Below, one piece after another: positions 19,721-30,305 of a DNA stretch of 64,000 bases (positions are counted from its first letter, which is position 1; each line of letters starts with the position of its first letter). Origin of the DNA: DAIODI01 sp046349255 (GTDB taxonomy: Bacteria; Pseudomonadota; Alphaproteobacteria; Rhizobiales; Aestuariivirgaceae). The position numbers and the translations under genes were made by a program. The DNA lies in the NCBI GenBank assembly GCA_046349255.1, contig JAXMCR010000005.1:434001-498000 (forward strand), given 5' to 3'. The notes under the pieces were generated by a model that made no database searches, had not been told where the DNA came from, and saw nothing but the letters and a program-made list of their open reading frames with translations.

Positions 19721-20403
19721 TGCAGCTGAAGCTCGGCATTCCCTCGAAGGGCCGCCTCATGGAAGGCGCGACCGCCGTGTTCCAGCGCGCCGGGCTCGAG
19801 ATCGAACGGGCGGGAAGCGCCCGCGGCTACACCGGCTCGATCAAGGGCCGGCCGGACATCGACGTCGCCTTTCTCTCGGCCTCCGAGATCGCCGACCAGC
19901 TGCGCTCCGGCGCGATCGACCTCGGGCTCACCGGCGAGGATCTCTTGCGCGAGGCGGTGTCGGGCGGCCAGGGCGTCGACGTGCTGCTGCGCTTAGGGTT
20001 CGGTCGCGCCGACGTGGTCGTTGCGGTGCCGGACGCCTGGCTCGACGTCTCGACCATGGCGGACCTCGACGAGGTGTGTACGACGTTCTACGCCCGCCAC
20101 GGCAGGCGCCTGCGGGTGGCGACGAAGTATGCGCATCTCACGCGCCGGTGGTTCGCCGAGAAGGGCGTGACCGGCTACCGCATCGTCGAGAGCCTCGGCG
20201 CAACCGAAGGCGCGCCCGCGGCAGGCATCGCCGAGGTGATCGTCGACATCACGACCACCGGCTCGACGCTGCGCGCCAACCACCTGCGCGTGCTCGACGA
20301 CGGTCTCATCCTTGCCTCTGAAGCGGTGCTCGCCGCGCGCAGCGCCATTGCTGCGGAGCCCGCGCTCGTGGCACTGAAGCGCCGGCTTGAGCCGGTGCTC
20401 TAG
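19720..20403 (+). CDS. hisG: ATP phosphoribosyltransferase catalytic subunit, short form
   Basis: First enzyme of histidine biosynthesis, condensing ATP with PRPP. The 227 residues lack the C-terminal regulatory domain, so this is the short HisG that needs HisZ, encoded just upstream with a one-base TGATG overlap. Recognisable elements are the N-terminal LGIPSKGRL, DLGLTGEDLL, and the PRPP-binding segment EVIVDITTTGSTLRANHLRV. The rest of the his pathway is not in the window. It ends three bases before the convergent exporter gene. Confidence 0.95.
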   Translation: MQLKLGIPSKGRLMEGATAVFQRAGLEIERAGSARGYTGSIKGRPDIDVAFLSASEIADQLRSGAIDLGLTGEDLLREAVSGGQGVDVLLRLGFGRADVVVAVPDAWLDVSTMADLDEVCTTFYARHGRRLRVATKYAHLTRRWFAEKGVTGYRIVESLGATEGAPAAGIAEVIVDITTTGSTLRANHLRVLDDGLILASEAVLAARSAIAAEPALVALKRRLEPVL

Positions 20404-20406
20404 CGG

Positions 20407-21168
20407 TCAGGCAAGCCCCAACGCCGCAAGCGCCTTCGCGGTGGCGATGATGCCGAGCGCGATCACCAGCCACAGCACCGTGCGGCGATAGCCGGCAGGC
20501 GAGGCCACCTTGAGCAGGCGTGCGCCGAGCGCGATGCCGAGCGCCACGGGCAGCGCCATGACGAGCGCGAGAAGCATCGCCTCGCGCGTCACGAGGCCGG
20601 TGGCGAGCAGCATCGGCAGGTAGATCAGGTCCATGCCGAGGAAGCAGGCGATCATCGAGGCGCGTCCCACCGTGTGCGCGGCAGGCGCGGAGAGGTAGAG
20701 CAGGAACACCGGCGGCCCGCCGATGCCGAACGCGCCGTTGGTCGCGCCCGCCACCGCGCCCGCCGCGAACGCGCCGGTCGTGCCCGGCATGCGCTTCAGC
20801 GCAAAACCTTTCAGCAGAAGCAGGCCAACGACGGTGGTGAACACGCCGAGTGCGAGCGAGAGCAGCGCCGCCGGCGCCTTGATCAGCACGTAGAGGCCGA
20901 CGGGCGTTCCAAGCGCGACGCCAGCGAGCAGCGGGCGGATCGACGTCCAGTGCACCTCCCGGCGCGTCGACCAGAAGAGGTGAAGGCCGGTCAAAACCTC
21001 GAGCAGCAGCATCGCCGGGACGACGATGCGGATCGGCAGCAGCAGCGACACCGACGTGATGGCGAGGAGCGCAAAGCCGAGCCCCGTGAACCCGCGCACG
21101 ATGGCGGCGAGGATCACGAACAGCGCCGCGAGCGCGAGGTTCGGAGGCAGTGCGCCGAGGACGTCCAC
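20407..21168 (-). CDS. TauE/SafE-family membrane exporter
   Basis: Inner-membrane protein of about 253 residues with seven to eight hydrophobic segments. It contains the two repeated FTGLGFALL / NGAFGIGGPP motifs of the sulfite/organosulfonate exporter TauE/SafE family (PF01925). Substrates of this family include sulfite, sulfoacetate and other small anions; none can be assigned here. I prefer GTG 21168 because the first predicted membrane helix starts soon after it. An ATG at 21249 would add 27 charged residues with weaker codon bias and would start right beside the groEL terminator. Confidence 0.8.
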   Translation of the reverse strand: MDVLGALPPNLALAALFVILAAIVRGFTGLGFALLAITSVSLLLPIRIVVPAMLLLEVLTGLHLFWSTRREVHWTSIRPLLAGVALGTPVGLYVLIKAPAALLSLALGVFTTVVGLLLLKGFALKRMPGTTGAFAAGAVAGATNGAFGIGGPPVFLLYLSAPAAHTVGRASMIACFLGMDLIYLPMLLATGLVTREAMLLALVMALPVALGIALGARLLKVASPAGYRRTVLWLVIALGIIATAKALAALGLA

Positions 21169-21243
21169 GGAAATGCGCTCGCGTCGGGTTAGCGGGCCCT
21201 CACGAATGGCATCCCGCCGCCCCTGCGAGAGCCGTCCAGCCGC

Positions 21244-21273
21244 AAACAAAAGGCGGGGCCAGTGGCCCCGCCT
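21244..21273 (-). terminator. Rho-independent terminator of groESL
   Basis: On the minus strand AGGCGGGGCC and GGCCCCGCCT form a perfect 10-bp stem with a 3-base loop, followed by TTTTGTTTG. It lies 28 bases after the groEL stop, a textbook intrinsic terminator. Confidence 0.9.
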
Positions 21274-21300
21274 CGTTTAGTTCGTGAACGGATCGACTTC

Positions 21301-22935
<1,635 letters not shown>

Positions 22936-22994
22936 TGTCAGGCTCCTTTCTCAATTCGGGGATTTGAGTTTCGATGATCCGGACTGGGCGCCGA

Positions 22995-23309
22995 TCAGGC
23001 GGCCTTCTTCGAGGCCGTCTTGCCCTCGAGCACGCCCATGATGTCCGACTCCTTCATGATCAGGTACTCGGTGCCGTCGATCTTGACCTCGGTGCCGGAC
23101 CACTTGCCGAACAGCACCACGTCGCCGGCCTTCACGTCGAGCGGGATGAGCTTGCCCGTCTCGTCACGGCCGCCGGGGCCAACCGCGATCACCTCGCCCT
23201 GCATCGGCTTCTCCTGAGCCGTGTCCGGGATGATGATGCCCCCCTTGGTCTTGGTGTCTTCCTCGACCCGGCGCACGACCACGCGGTCATGCAAAGGACG
23301 AAACTTCAT
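22995..23309 (-). CDS. groES: Co-chaperonin GroES (Hsp10)
   Basis: Seven-subunit lid of GroEL, 104 residues. It begins MKFRPLHDRVVVRRVEEDTK, has the mobile loop (TKTKGGIIIPDTA, about 21-33), and ends with a short lysine/alanine tail slightly longer than the E. coli protein. It is transcribed first in the groESL operon behind a sigma70-type promoter and a CIRCE operator (23384-23450). Confidence 0.98.
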   Translation of the reverse strand: MKFRPLHDRVVVRRVEEDTKTKGGIIIPDTAQEKPMQGEVIAVGPGGRDETGKLIPLDVKAGDVVLFGKWSGTEVKIDGTEYLIMKESDIMGVLEGKTASKKAA

Positions 23310-23383
23310 GGGTTATCTCCTGCTTTTTCAATGACTTGTAGGCAGTTGAAACGGAAGGGTCCATCCGTCGGCGGACCCGCCTG

Positions 23384-23410
23384 CTAGCACTCTCAAAAGG
23401 TGAGTGCCAA
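23384..23410. promoter_or_regulatory. CIRCE operator (HrcA binding site) of groESL
   Basis: CTAGCACTC and GAGTGCCAA flank a 9-base spacer, matching the CIRCE consensus TTAGCACTC-N9-GAGTGCTAA in 16 of 18 arm positions. It lies 75 bases upstream of groES and just downstream of the predicted -10 box, the usual HrcA repression arrangement. The hrcA gene itself is not in this window. Confidence 0.92.
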
Positions 23411-23421
23411 CAGCTCCCGTG

Positions 23422-23450
23422 GAGATAATTCCAGCCGGTTCCGCCGTCAA
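23422..23450 (-). promoter_or_regulatory. Putative sigma70-type promoter of groESL
   Basis: On the minus strand TTGACG (23450-23445) and TATCTC (23427-23422) are separated by exactly 17 bases. This would start transcription just inside or at the edge of CIRCE. An overlapping RpoH-type promoter is possible but I cannot separate the two by eye. Confidence 0.6.
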
Positions 23451-23587
23451 GCCCCGAACGGTCAAGTTTCTGCAATGCCTGGGCGGGCGGGCCGTGCCGT
23501 TCTGGCACGAGCGACCGGGCGGGGCTGGCCTTTGAAGAGCAGGCGGCGGCCCTGTATCATCGGCTCCATCGACATCAGGAGTCCGTC

Positions 23588-24949
23588 ATGAACAAGCCGG
23601 AAAAGCTGTCGGCCGCCCACTGGGAGCCGACGCCCAACAATCTCGAGGCGTTCTGGATGGGGTTCACCCCCAACCGCGCCTTCAAGGAGCGCCCCCGGCT
23701 GATCGCGCGGGCCAAGGACATGCACTACTACGACATCGCGGGCCGCCCGGTGCTCGACGCGACCGCGGGCCTGTGGTGCTGCAACGCCGGCCATGGCCGC
23801 CCGAAGATCGTCGAGGCGATCCAGAAGCAGGCCGAGGAGCTCGACTACTGCCCGACCTTCCAGTTCGGCCACCCGAAGATCTTCGAACTCGCCTCCAGGC
23901 TCTCGACGCTCGCGCCCGGTGACTTGAACTACGCCTTCTTTGCAAACTCCGGCTCGGAAGCCGTCGACACGGCGTTGAAGATCGCGATCGCCTACCATCG
24001 GCAGAAGGGCGAGGCCTCGCGCACCCGCTTCATCGGCCGTGAGCGCGGATACCACGGCGTCGGCTTCGGCGGCATCTCGGTCGGCGGCATGGTGGCGAAC
24101 CGCAAGTGGTTCGGCCCCCTGCTGCCCGGCACCGATCATCTTCCGCACACGTACAATCGCGCCGAACAGGCGTTCACGAAGGGCCAGCCCGAGTGGGGCG
24201 CGCACCTCGCCGATGAACTCGAGCGCCTCGTCGCGCTGCACGACGCCTCGACGATCGCCGCCGTGATCGTCGAGCCGATGGCCGGCTCCACGGGCGTGCT
24301 GCCGCCGCCCAAGGGCTACCTGAAGCGCCTGCGCGAGATCTGCACGAAGCACGGCATCCTGTTGATCTTCGACGAGGTGATCTCGGCGTTCGGCCGGCTC
24401 GGCCACGGTTTTGCCGCGGAGCGCTTCGACGTGATCCCCGACATGATCACGTTTGCGAAGGGCGTGACGTCGGGCGTCGTCCCGATGGGCGGCGTGATGG
24501 TGCGCCAGCACATCTACGACGCGTTCATGCACGGTCCCGAGCACGTGATCGAGCTGTTCCACGGCTACACCTACACCGGCCACCCGCTGGCGGCCGCGGC
24601 AGCGCTCGCCACGCTCGACACCTACCGCGACGAGGGCCTGTTCGACCGGGCGAAGAGCCTCGAATCACGCTGGGCGGATGCGGCGATGTCGCTGAAGGGC
24701 CAGCCCAACGTGGAGGACATCCGCACGCTCGGCATCGTCGCCGCGATCGACCTGAAGCCGATCGACGGGACTCCCGGCAAGCGCGCCTACAAGGCGATGG
24801 AGACGGGGTTCCACGACCACGGGATCATGCTGCGCATCACCGGCGACACGATTGCCCTATCGCCGCCGCTGATCATCAAGGAAGAGCAGATCGACGAGAT
24901 CTTCGGAAAGACGCTCCCGGCGGTCCTGAAGGCGGTTGCCGCCCTCTAA
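23588..24949 (+). CDS. Omega-amino acid:pyruvate aminotransferase (beta-alanine type)
   Basis: Class-III PLP enzyme of 453 residues transferring the terminal amino group of beta-alanine or similar omega-amino acids to pyruvate. Features seen: the family N-terminus with AAHWEPTPNNLEAFWMGFTPNR, YAFFANSGSEAVDTALKIA for the PLP phosphate, IFDEVISAFGRLG with the PLP-binding Asp, and K291 in FAKGVTSGVVPMGG. The N-terminal NNLEAFWMPFT-like signature is characteristic of beta-alanine--pyruvate transaminases. It is transcribed away from groES; the shared 278-base region carries the groESL promoter. Exact amine donor range unknown. Confidence 0.88.
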   Translation: MNKPEKLSAAHWEPTPNNLEAFWMGFTPNRAFKERPRLIARAKDMHYYDIAGRPVLDATAGLWCCNAGHGRPKIVEAIQKQAEELDYCPTFQFGHPKIFELASRLSTLAPGDLNYAFFANSGSEAVDTALKIAIAYHRQKGEASRTRFIGRERGYHGVGFGGISVGGMVANRKWFGPLLPGTDHLPHTYNRAEQAFTKGQPEWGAHLADELERLVALHDASTIAAVIVEPMAGSTGVLPPPKGYLKRLREICTKHGILLIFDEVISAFGRLGHGFAAERFDVIPDMITFAKGVTSGVVPMGGVMVRQHIYDAFMHGPEHVIELFHGYTYTGHPLAAAAALATLDTYRDEGLFDRAKSLESRWADAAMSLKGQPNVEDIRTLGIVAAIDLKPIDGTPGKRAYKAMETGFHDHGIMLRITGDTIALSPPLIIKEEQIDEIFGKTLPAVLKAVAAL

Positions 24950-24963
24950 CCCCTTGAAATCCC

Positions 24964-25212
24964 TCAGTTCGTGAGGGCTTGGGACGACACTTCGGCGCCA
25001 TGGCATCCATGGCGCTTCGTCGTCATGTCCTGGGCGACCGGCGGCGCCGCCGTCTCGGGCACGACGGCCGGCTGGTTCACGGTCGGCTGCGGCGCCTCGA
25101 TCGCCGCGGTCGCCTCGTTGGAGGCGCCGGGAATGACCGGCGGGGCCAGTTGGGCGGAGGCGGAAACGGCGCTGAGCATCAGGGCGCTGGCAACGATCCA
25201 CAGGCGCGTCAT
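24964..25212 (-). CDS. Small secreted hypothetical protein
   Basis: Protein of 82 residues with a clear signal peptide (MTRLWIVASALMLSAVSASAQ, cut near ASA-QL) and a mature Pro/Ala/Thr-rich, low-complexity chain ending in a KRHGCHG segment. ATG 25212 is preceded by GGAG at a 7-base spacing, which decides the start over an upstream in-frame ATG. I recognise no family. It is convergent with the aminotransferase gene, 14 bases away. The 250 bases upstream (25213-25464) hold no feature I can name. Confidence 0.55.
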   Translation of the reverse strand: MTRLWIVASALMLSAVSASAQLAPPVIPGASNEATAAIEAPQPTVNQPAVVPETAAPPVAQDMTTKRHGCHGAEVSSQALTN

Positions 25213-25464
25213 GAGAAAACTCCTTCCCGTCGTGTTTTTGACGTATACCACTTGAGCCCGGGGGCGGGCCACGGTGATTCCATTGCGTGGGGCGGAACGC
25301 TTCCCTGCGGAATGGCGTCACGTCCAACGGGGTCGCTCGATGACGGCACGCCCTCCTCGGTTGTCCGCCTGCCTTCCGGCCAGCGCGGATTCGAGGCGAT
25401 ATCCTAGCCCGCCTCTTTGGCGGTCTCGTGAACAGATCGTGCCCCTGCAGCGACAGGGCACGCC

Positions 25465-26613
25465 ATGAAGTTGATGACCGCCGTCACCGGCGCGCTCGCG
25501 CTCCTCACCGCCATCGCCGCAGCGCTGTGCCTCTTCGCCCTCCTCCGGTTCCACACGGTCGAATACGCGCTGACCGGCGCCGTGCTGCTGCTCGCGCTGG
25601 CGCAGATCGCCTCCTACCTCGCCCGTCGCGACCGCTCTGCGGGCCGCGAGCGCCTGGACCTCGTCAAGGCGGTGGCCGAGACCAACCGCGCCATCACAAC
25701 GCTGGGCGAACGCGTCGGCGAGCTCGAGGGCAAGTTCGCCGACGCCGACCTCCTCGTCGAGGCGGCCGACCGCATGCAGGACGAAGTGCGCGCGCTGCAG
25801 AAGGCGGTCGCCCGCTTCGGCCGTTCGAGCGCGACCCGCGATCTCCGTAGGAGCGCGCAAACCGCGCCGCCGCCGCCGCAGGCGAACAACAACGATCCGT
25901 ATGCGCTCGATCTCCTTCCCGAGCACGACCTCCTGCTCGAGCCGGTCGTGCGGCTCGATACCGGCGATACGCACTGCTACCGCGCCGGCATCGACGTAGC
26001 GGGCCGGCTCCCGTCACCGGACGGCGATCCACTGCTCGACTACGCGACGATCTGCGAGGTGCTGCCGGTGATCGCGCGGCTGCGGGCGAAAGGCCGCAGC
26101 GCCACCGTTCTCTGCCCGGTGTCGGAAGCGGCGTTGGCCGATCCCGAATTCGTCCATCGCCTCGTCGACCTGCTCGCCGGCGAGCCGGACACGGTCGGCA
26201 GTCTCGTGCTCGACCTCGACCAGCGTGCCCTTGCCCGCCTGTCGCAGCCGGCACTCGAGGGGCTTGCGTGGCTCGGCGAGAACGGCGCGCAGTTCTGCCT
26301 GTCGGGCGCCGATACCGAGAGCCCTGACATCCCGGCGCTGGCGCAACTCCGCTTCGCGTTCCTCGACATCGATGCCGCGCTCGTCCGCGCTGCCGCCGAG
26401 GTCGAACCGGCGGAAGCGCGGTACGTCGCGACCCGCCTCTTCCGCAACGCCGCCGAACACGGTGTGGCGGTCATCGCCTCCAACCTCGCGCGGGAAGGCG
26501 ACCTCGCCTCGACCGCAGACCTCGTGGCCCTCGGCCGCGGCCCGCTGTTCTCCCCGCCGCGCCGGGTGCGCCAGGACGCCGCGCGTACGGGTCCCGCCGC
26601 CCGCGTCGCTTGA
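25465..26613 (+). CDS. Membrane-anchored degenerate EAL-domain protein
   Basis: Protein of 382 residues: two N-terminal transmembrane segments (about 5-28 and 33-53), a coiled-coil-like stretch (65-125), a Pro/Gln linker and a C-terminal EAL-like fold (about 150-365). The opening matches EAL proteins (LLLEPVVRLDTGDTHCYRAG), but the catalytic E-A-L is replaced by R-A-G and the LEITE metal motif reads LDLDQ. It is therefore expected to lack c-di-GMP phosphodiesterase activity and may act as a c-di-GMP sensor or scaffold. It leads a block with a HAD hydrolase, MaoC and ribF, all on the same strand. Confidence 0.75.
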   Translation: MKLMTAVTGALALLTAIAAALCLFALLRFHTVEYALTGAVLLLALAQIASYLARRDRSAGRERLDLVKAVAETNRAITTLGERVGELEGKFADADLLVEAADRMQDEVRALQKAVARFGRSSATRDLRRSAQTAPPPPQANNNDPYALDLLPEHDLLLEPVVRLDTGDTHCYRAGIDVAGRLPSPDGDPLLDYATICEVLPVIARLRAKGRSATVLCPVSEAALADPEFVHRLVDLLAGEPDTVGSLVLDLDQRALARLSQPALEGLAWLGENGAQFCLSGADTESPDIPALAQLRFAFLDIDAALVRAAAEVEPAEARYVATRLFRNAAEHGVAVIASNLAREGDLASTADLVALGRGPLFSPPRRVRQDAARTGPAARVA

Positions 26614-26646
26614 CCCGCCGCCGGCAAAGGCTGTAGCGACCGGGCC

Positions 26647-27525
26647 ATGACGGCCCGGCCCCTCCTCCCCATCGCTGCCCGCCGCCTTTCCGGCGCGGAC
26701 GATCTGAGCCACTCGCACCCCGTCTGGCTGTGCGACGTGTGGGGCGTGGTGCACGACGGCACGCGCGCCAATCCGGAAGCCTGTGATGCCCTGATCCGCC
26801 ACCGGGCGCGCGGCGGCGCGGTCATCCTGATGACCAACGCACCGCGACGGTCGCCGACCGTGACGCGGCTCTTTCCGATCTTCGGCGTGCCCGAGGGCAC
26901 GCACGACGCGATCGTCTCCTCCGGCGACGTCACGCGCCGGCTGATCGAGCGGCGCGCCGGCGAAACGCTGCATCATCTGGGGCCGGCGCGCGACCGCGAC
27001 CTCCTCGTCGATCTTCCAGTCACCTTCGGCGCCTTCGAGGACTCATCCGCCGTCGTCTGCACCGGTCTCCTCAACGACGAGGACGCGCCCGAAGACTACG
27101 ACCCGCTGCTCGCCCGCATGCGCGAACGGAGCATGCCGATGATCTGCGCCAACCCCGATCGCGTCGTCCACGTAGGGCCCGATCTCTTCTGGTGCGCGGG
27201 CGCCCTGGCGGAACGGCTCGAGGCGATCGGCGGCGGTGTCGAGATGGCGGGCAAACCGTATGCGCCGATTTACGACGAGGCGCTGAGGCTCGCCTCCGTC
27301 GCCCTCGGCCGCCCGGTCGATCGGCACGAGGCGCTGGCGATCGGCGACGGCCTCCTGACCGACATCGCGGGCGCGGCGCGCAACGGCATTGACGCGCTGT
27401 TCATCGCCGGCGGGATACACCGCGAGGAAACGGCGGGCGTCGACGCCGCCGGGCTCGGCGCATTGATTGCAGGCGCCGCCCCGGGCATTCGACTCGCCGG
27501 CGTGATGGACGCGCTGTCCTGGTAG
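26647..27525 (+). CDS. HAD-superfamily hydrolase, class IIA (TIGR01459-like)
   Basis: Putative phosphatase of 292 residues. Motif I is CDVWGVVHDG, where the second Asp of DxD is Trp, as in this subfamily. Motif II is ILMTNAPRR, the motif III lysine is in AGKPYAPIYDEAL, and motif IV is IGDGLLTDIAGA. The cap between motifs II and III is class IIA. Substrate unknown. The gene order EAL protein, HAD, MaoC, ribF suggests an operon; neighbouring ribF is the only member with a firm role. Confidence 0.85.
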   Translation: MTARPLLPIAARRLSGADDLSHSHPVWLCDVWGVVHDGTRANPEACDALIRHRARGGAVILMTNAPRRSPTVTRLFPIFGVPEGTHDAIVSSGDVTRRLIERRAGETLHHLGPARDRDLLVDLPVTFGAFEDSSAVVCTGLLNDEDAPEDYDPLLARMRERSMPMICANPDRVVHVGPDLFWCAGALAERLEAIGGGVEMAGKPYAPIYDEALRLASVALGRPVDRHEALAIGDGLLTDIAGAARNGIDALFIAGGIHREETAGVDAAGLGALIAGAAPGIRLAGVMDALSW

Positions 27526-27547
27526 ACGAGCAAAGAGGAAACGACAC

Positions 27548-28000
27548 GTGAGCGACGACCCGACGGCTGCCCGCAGCGGCTATTTTCTAGAGGACCTCGT
27601 GCTCGGCATGGAGGCCGCTTACGAACGGATGATCGCCGAGGCCGACCTCGTCACCTTCGCCGACGTGAGCGGGGACACGAACCCCGTGCACCTCGACGAG
27701 GCCTATGCCGCGATGACGCCGTTCAAGACGCGCATCGCCCACGGGATGCTCACCGCCAGTCTCATCTCCGCGGTGCTCGGCACGCGTCTTCCCGGGCCCG
27801 GCGCCGTGTATCTCAGCCAGTCTCTGCGCTTCAAGGCGCCGGTGAAGATCGGCGACCAGGTGCGCGCCTCCGCGAAGATCACCGAGATCGACACCCGCCG
27901 TCGCCGCGTGTCGCTCGCCTGCGCCTGCCACGTGGCGGACCTCCTGGTGCTCGAAGGCGAGGCGGTGGTGATGGTGCCCTCGCGCGGGAGCGCCGCTTGA
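27548..28000 (+). CDS. MaoC-family (R)-specific enoyl-CoA hydratase
   Basis: Hot-dog-fold dehydratase of 150 residues with the hydratase-2 catalytic signature: DVSGDTNPVHLDEAYA carries the catalytic Asp and His, and IAHGMLTASLISAVLG follows. It probably hydrates enoyl-CoA to (R)-3-hydroxyacyl-CoA, as PhaJ does. The start is GTG 27548, with AAGAGGAAA a few bases upstream. Its stop overlaps the ribF start as TTGA, so translation of the two is likely coupled. Confidence 0.87.
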   Translation: MSDDPTAARSGYFLEDLVLGMEAAYERMIAEADLVTFADVSGDTNPVHLDEAYAAMTPFKTRIAHGMLTASLISAVLGTRLPGPGAVYLSQSLRFKAPVKIGDQVRASAKITEIDTRRRRVSLACACHVADLLVLEGEAVVMVPSRGSAA

Positions 28001-29004
28001 TCCTTCTCGAAGGCGCTGCGCCGCTCCCCGCCGGCCTCGAAGGGTCTGCGGTGGCGATCGGCAATTTCGACGGCGTGCACCGCGGCCACCAGGCGCTCCT
28101 CGCCGCCGCAGCAAACTGGGCGACGCCGCGCGGAAAACCATGGGGCGTGGTAACGTTCGAGCCGCATCCCTCGAGCTTCTTCCGCCCGGATGAGGCGGTG
28201 TTCCGCCTGAGCCCGCTGCCGCTCAAGGCGCGGCTCATCCAGGCGCTCGGCGCTTCGCTCACCGCCTGCCTGTCGTTCGACCAGGCGCTCGCCGGCCTCG
28301 ATGCGGAAGCCTTCGTAGAACGCGAGCTCGTGTCGCGCCTGAAGGTCGGCGCGGTCGTCGTCGGCTACGATTTCCACTTCGGCAAGGGGCGCAAGGGAAA
28401 CGCCGAACTCCTGAAGCGCATGGGCCAGGCGCACGGCTTCGAGACGATCGTCGTCGACCAGGTGAAGGACGAAGCGGGCCGCGCGCCCTTCTCGTCCTCC
28501 GCCACGCGGGCCTCGCTCCGGCACGGCCACGTCGAGGCCGCCGCGCACGAACTCGGCTACTGGTGGACGGTGCTCGGTACCGTCGTGCCGGGCGACCGCC
28601 GGGGACGGACCATCGGCTTTCCGACCGCCAACATCGTGCTCGAGCCGGGGTGCGAGCCGAAGGAAGGCATTTATGCCGTGCGGGTGCGCCTCGCCGACGA
28701 TCCGGCGCCGCGCGCCGCCAAGGGAGGCGCTGCCTATATCGGCTGGCGGCCGACCTTCGCCACCGACCGGCGGTTCCTCGAAGTGTTCGTGTTCGATTTC
28801 TCGGGCGACCTCTACGGTCGGCGTCTGCTGGTCGAGTTCGTGGGCTTCATCCGCCCGGACCGCGGCTTCGACGGGGTCGAGTCGCTGGTTCGGCAGATGA
28901 CACAGGACTGTGACGAAGCGCGGGGTAGGCTCGCGGCGCTCGAGCGCCACGACCCGTGTGCGGCACTGCCGCTCGGGCGCGCGCAGGCTGAGGGGCGGAT
29001 TTAG
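27997..29004 (+). CDS. ribF: Bifunctional riboflavin kinase / FAD synthetase
   Basis: Makes FMN and then FAD from riboflavin. It has 335 residues. The N-terminal nucleotidyltransferase domain has AIGNFDGVHRGHQALL near residue 20 and GYDFHFGKGRKG, followed by the SSSATRASL switch; the C-terminal kinase domain has GRTIGFPTANI and GIYAVRVRL. The start is an unusual TTG at 27997 that overlaps the maoC stop (TTGA), consistent with coupling; the next in-frame ATG is too far inside. FAD is needed by several enzymes encoded nearby (GlcD, HpnE and the flavoprotein at 62 kb). Confidence 0.94.
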   Translation: MILLEGAAPLPAGLEGSAVAIGNFDGVHRGHQALLAAAANWATPRGKPWGVVTFEPHPSSFFRPDEAVFRLSPLPLKARLIQALGASLTACLSFDQALAGLDAEAFVERELVSRLKVGAVVVGYDFHFGKGRKGNAELLKRMGQAHGFETIVVDQVKDEAGRAPFSSSATRASLRHGHVEAAAHELGYWWTVLGTVVPGDRRGRTIGFPTANIVLEPGCEPKEGIYAVRVRLADDPAPRAAKGGAAYIGWRPTFATDRRFLEVFVFDFSGDLYGRRLLVEFVGFIRPDRGFDGVESLVRQMTQDCDEARGRLAALERHDPCAALPLGRAQAEGRI

Positions 29005-29054
29005 TTCGCCGCGCGCTGACCGAATGTGGTGCATTTCTTCCGGCGCGTCCCGCG

Positions 29055-30245
29055 TCAGAAGCCGAAGCTCAGCTGATCCTCCGGCTCCTGCACGCGAGCG
29101 GCATTGCCTGGCACCTTCGCCGACTCCGCGAGCAGGTCGAGCATCGCATCCGTGACGAACGTGGTGCTCGTGGCGAAGAGCGCCCAGGACCGCGCGACCG
29201 CCCAAGGCCTGAACAGACCCAGAGTCACGACGGTGATGATCAGATTCGAGGCGGTGATGAGCGCGTAATCCCACAGCGGCACCGCGCTGCCGAGCGTGTT
29301 GGCGTCCTCGTAGGCGATGCGGGGCCACGTGACGTTCCGGATCGCGGTCCGGTAGAAGCCGGCGGTCAGCAAGACGAGCGGGCCAGCAAAGAGAATATTC
29401 CCGAGCCAGTACTCGAGCAGGAGACGCTTGTTGTACGTGGCCATCGCGGGGTTTCGGATGATGAAATCCACGTCGATCAGGGGAATTATCTTCGGTGCGA
29501 GGTACCGCGACAGGAACCAGGTTATGGTGCCGCAGACGATCGCGAACAACACCGTCCTTGCGAGGGCTCCGAACAGCGGCATGACGCCGCCCGTATAACG
29601 GAACGACCCGCGTCCCCAGCGCAGGTTGTCGGCAATGTACCCGCGCTGCACGCGCGAGGCGACGGGCGCCAGCAATCCGAGTGTGACGATGGCGAGGATC
29701 GGCATCGCCACGTAAGCGACGAGAGCGCCCATGTAATCGCCGGCGAAAGTAAACCGGACGCTGCGATAGCTCGTGTTCTCGGCGTTGAACGCGAGCGCGG
29801 TGTTGACGATCCACGGCACGAGGAGCAACAGGAGCACGCCAGCGTAAAGGAACACCGGCGCGAGGCCGACGACCGCGAAATATACGAGGAAGGCCGCGAT
29901 TACGGCGAGGCGACCGGCAAGGATGGGAAAGCCTTCGGCATGATATTCGAAATTGTGACCGTCGAAGTACGTGGCGTTGAGGAAATATCTGCGTCGCCGC
30001 ACCGTGGCCCACGGGCTGTACACACCGGCCGTCAAGATCGTCCGGATTACGTTGGCGATCCACACACCGAAGTACTCGTTGCCCGAACCGCGGAACTGGA
30101 ACCGGTGGGCCGCCACCTGCTCGAACCGCCGCGGGTAGCTTCCCACCCACTGGCGCTCCACGTCGGCCGATGCCGCGCTACGCGGACCACCGACAGCGCC
30201 TCGCGAACCAAACGTGCCTTGACTGCGATTTCCAAAGGTCGCCAC
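29055..30245 (-). CDS. DUF898-family (YjgN-like) inner membrane protein
   Basis: Protein of about 396 residues with a soluble N-terminal stretch (1-55) and roughly six hydrophobic segments. The FRGSGNEYFGVWIANVIRTI and YSPWATVRRRRYFLNATYFD segments, with a second VTLGLFRPWAVARSW copy near the C-terminus, match the DUF898/YjgN family of unknown function. GTG 30245 is chosen because AAGGAG sits 6 bases upstream; longer readings would cross the intergenic palindrome. Divergent from the YbaK gene. Confidence 0.8.
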   Translation of the reverse strand: MATFGNRSQGTFGSRGAVGGPRSAASADVERQWVGSYPRRFEQVAAHRFQFRGSGNEYFGVWIANVIRTILTAGVYSPWATVRRRRYFLNATYFDGHNFEYHAEGFPILAGRLAVIAAFLVYFAVVGLAPVFLYAGVLLLLLVPWIVNTALAFNAENTSYRSVRFTFAGDYMGALVAYVAMPILAIVTLGLLAPVASRVQRGYIADNLRWGRGSFRYTGGVMPLFGALARTVLFAIVCGTITWFLSRYLAPKIIPLIDVDFIIRNPAMATYNKRLLLEYWLGNILFAGPLVLLTAGFYRTAIRNVTWPRIAYEDANTLGSAVPLWDYALITASNLIITVVTLGLFRPWAVARSWALFATSTTFVTDAMLDLLAESAKVPGNAARVQEPEDQLSFGF

Positions 30246-30305
30246 CTCGCGCTCCTTGGATCGGGTTGTCGATCGAGCCTCCCTGCATCCGAAAGTGGTA
30301 CATGA

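Noticed and set aside
27703..30150. A minus-strand open frame of over 800 codons across maoC, ribF and DUF898.
   Set aside because: It is antisense to well-recognised MaoC and RibF and shows only Arg/Ala/Pro-rich shadow composition; high GC opens long frames on both strands.
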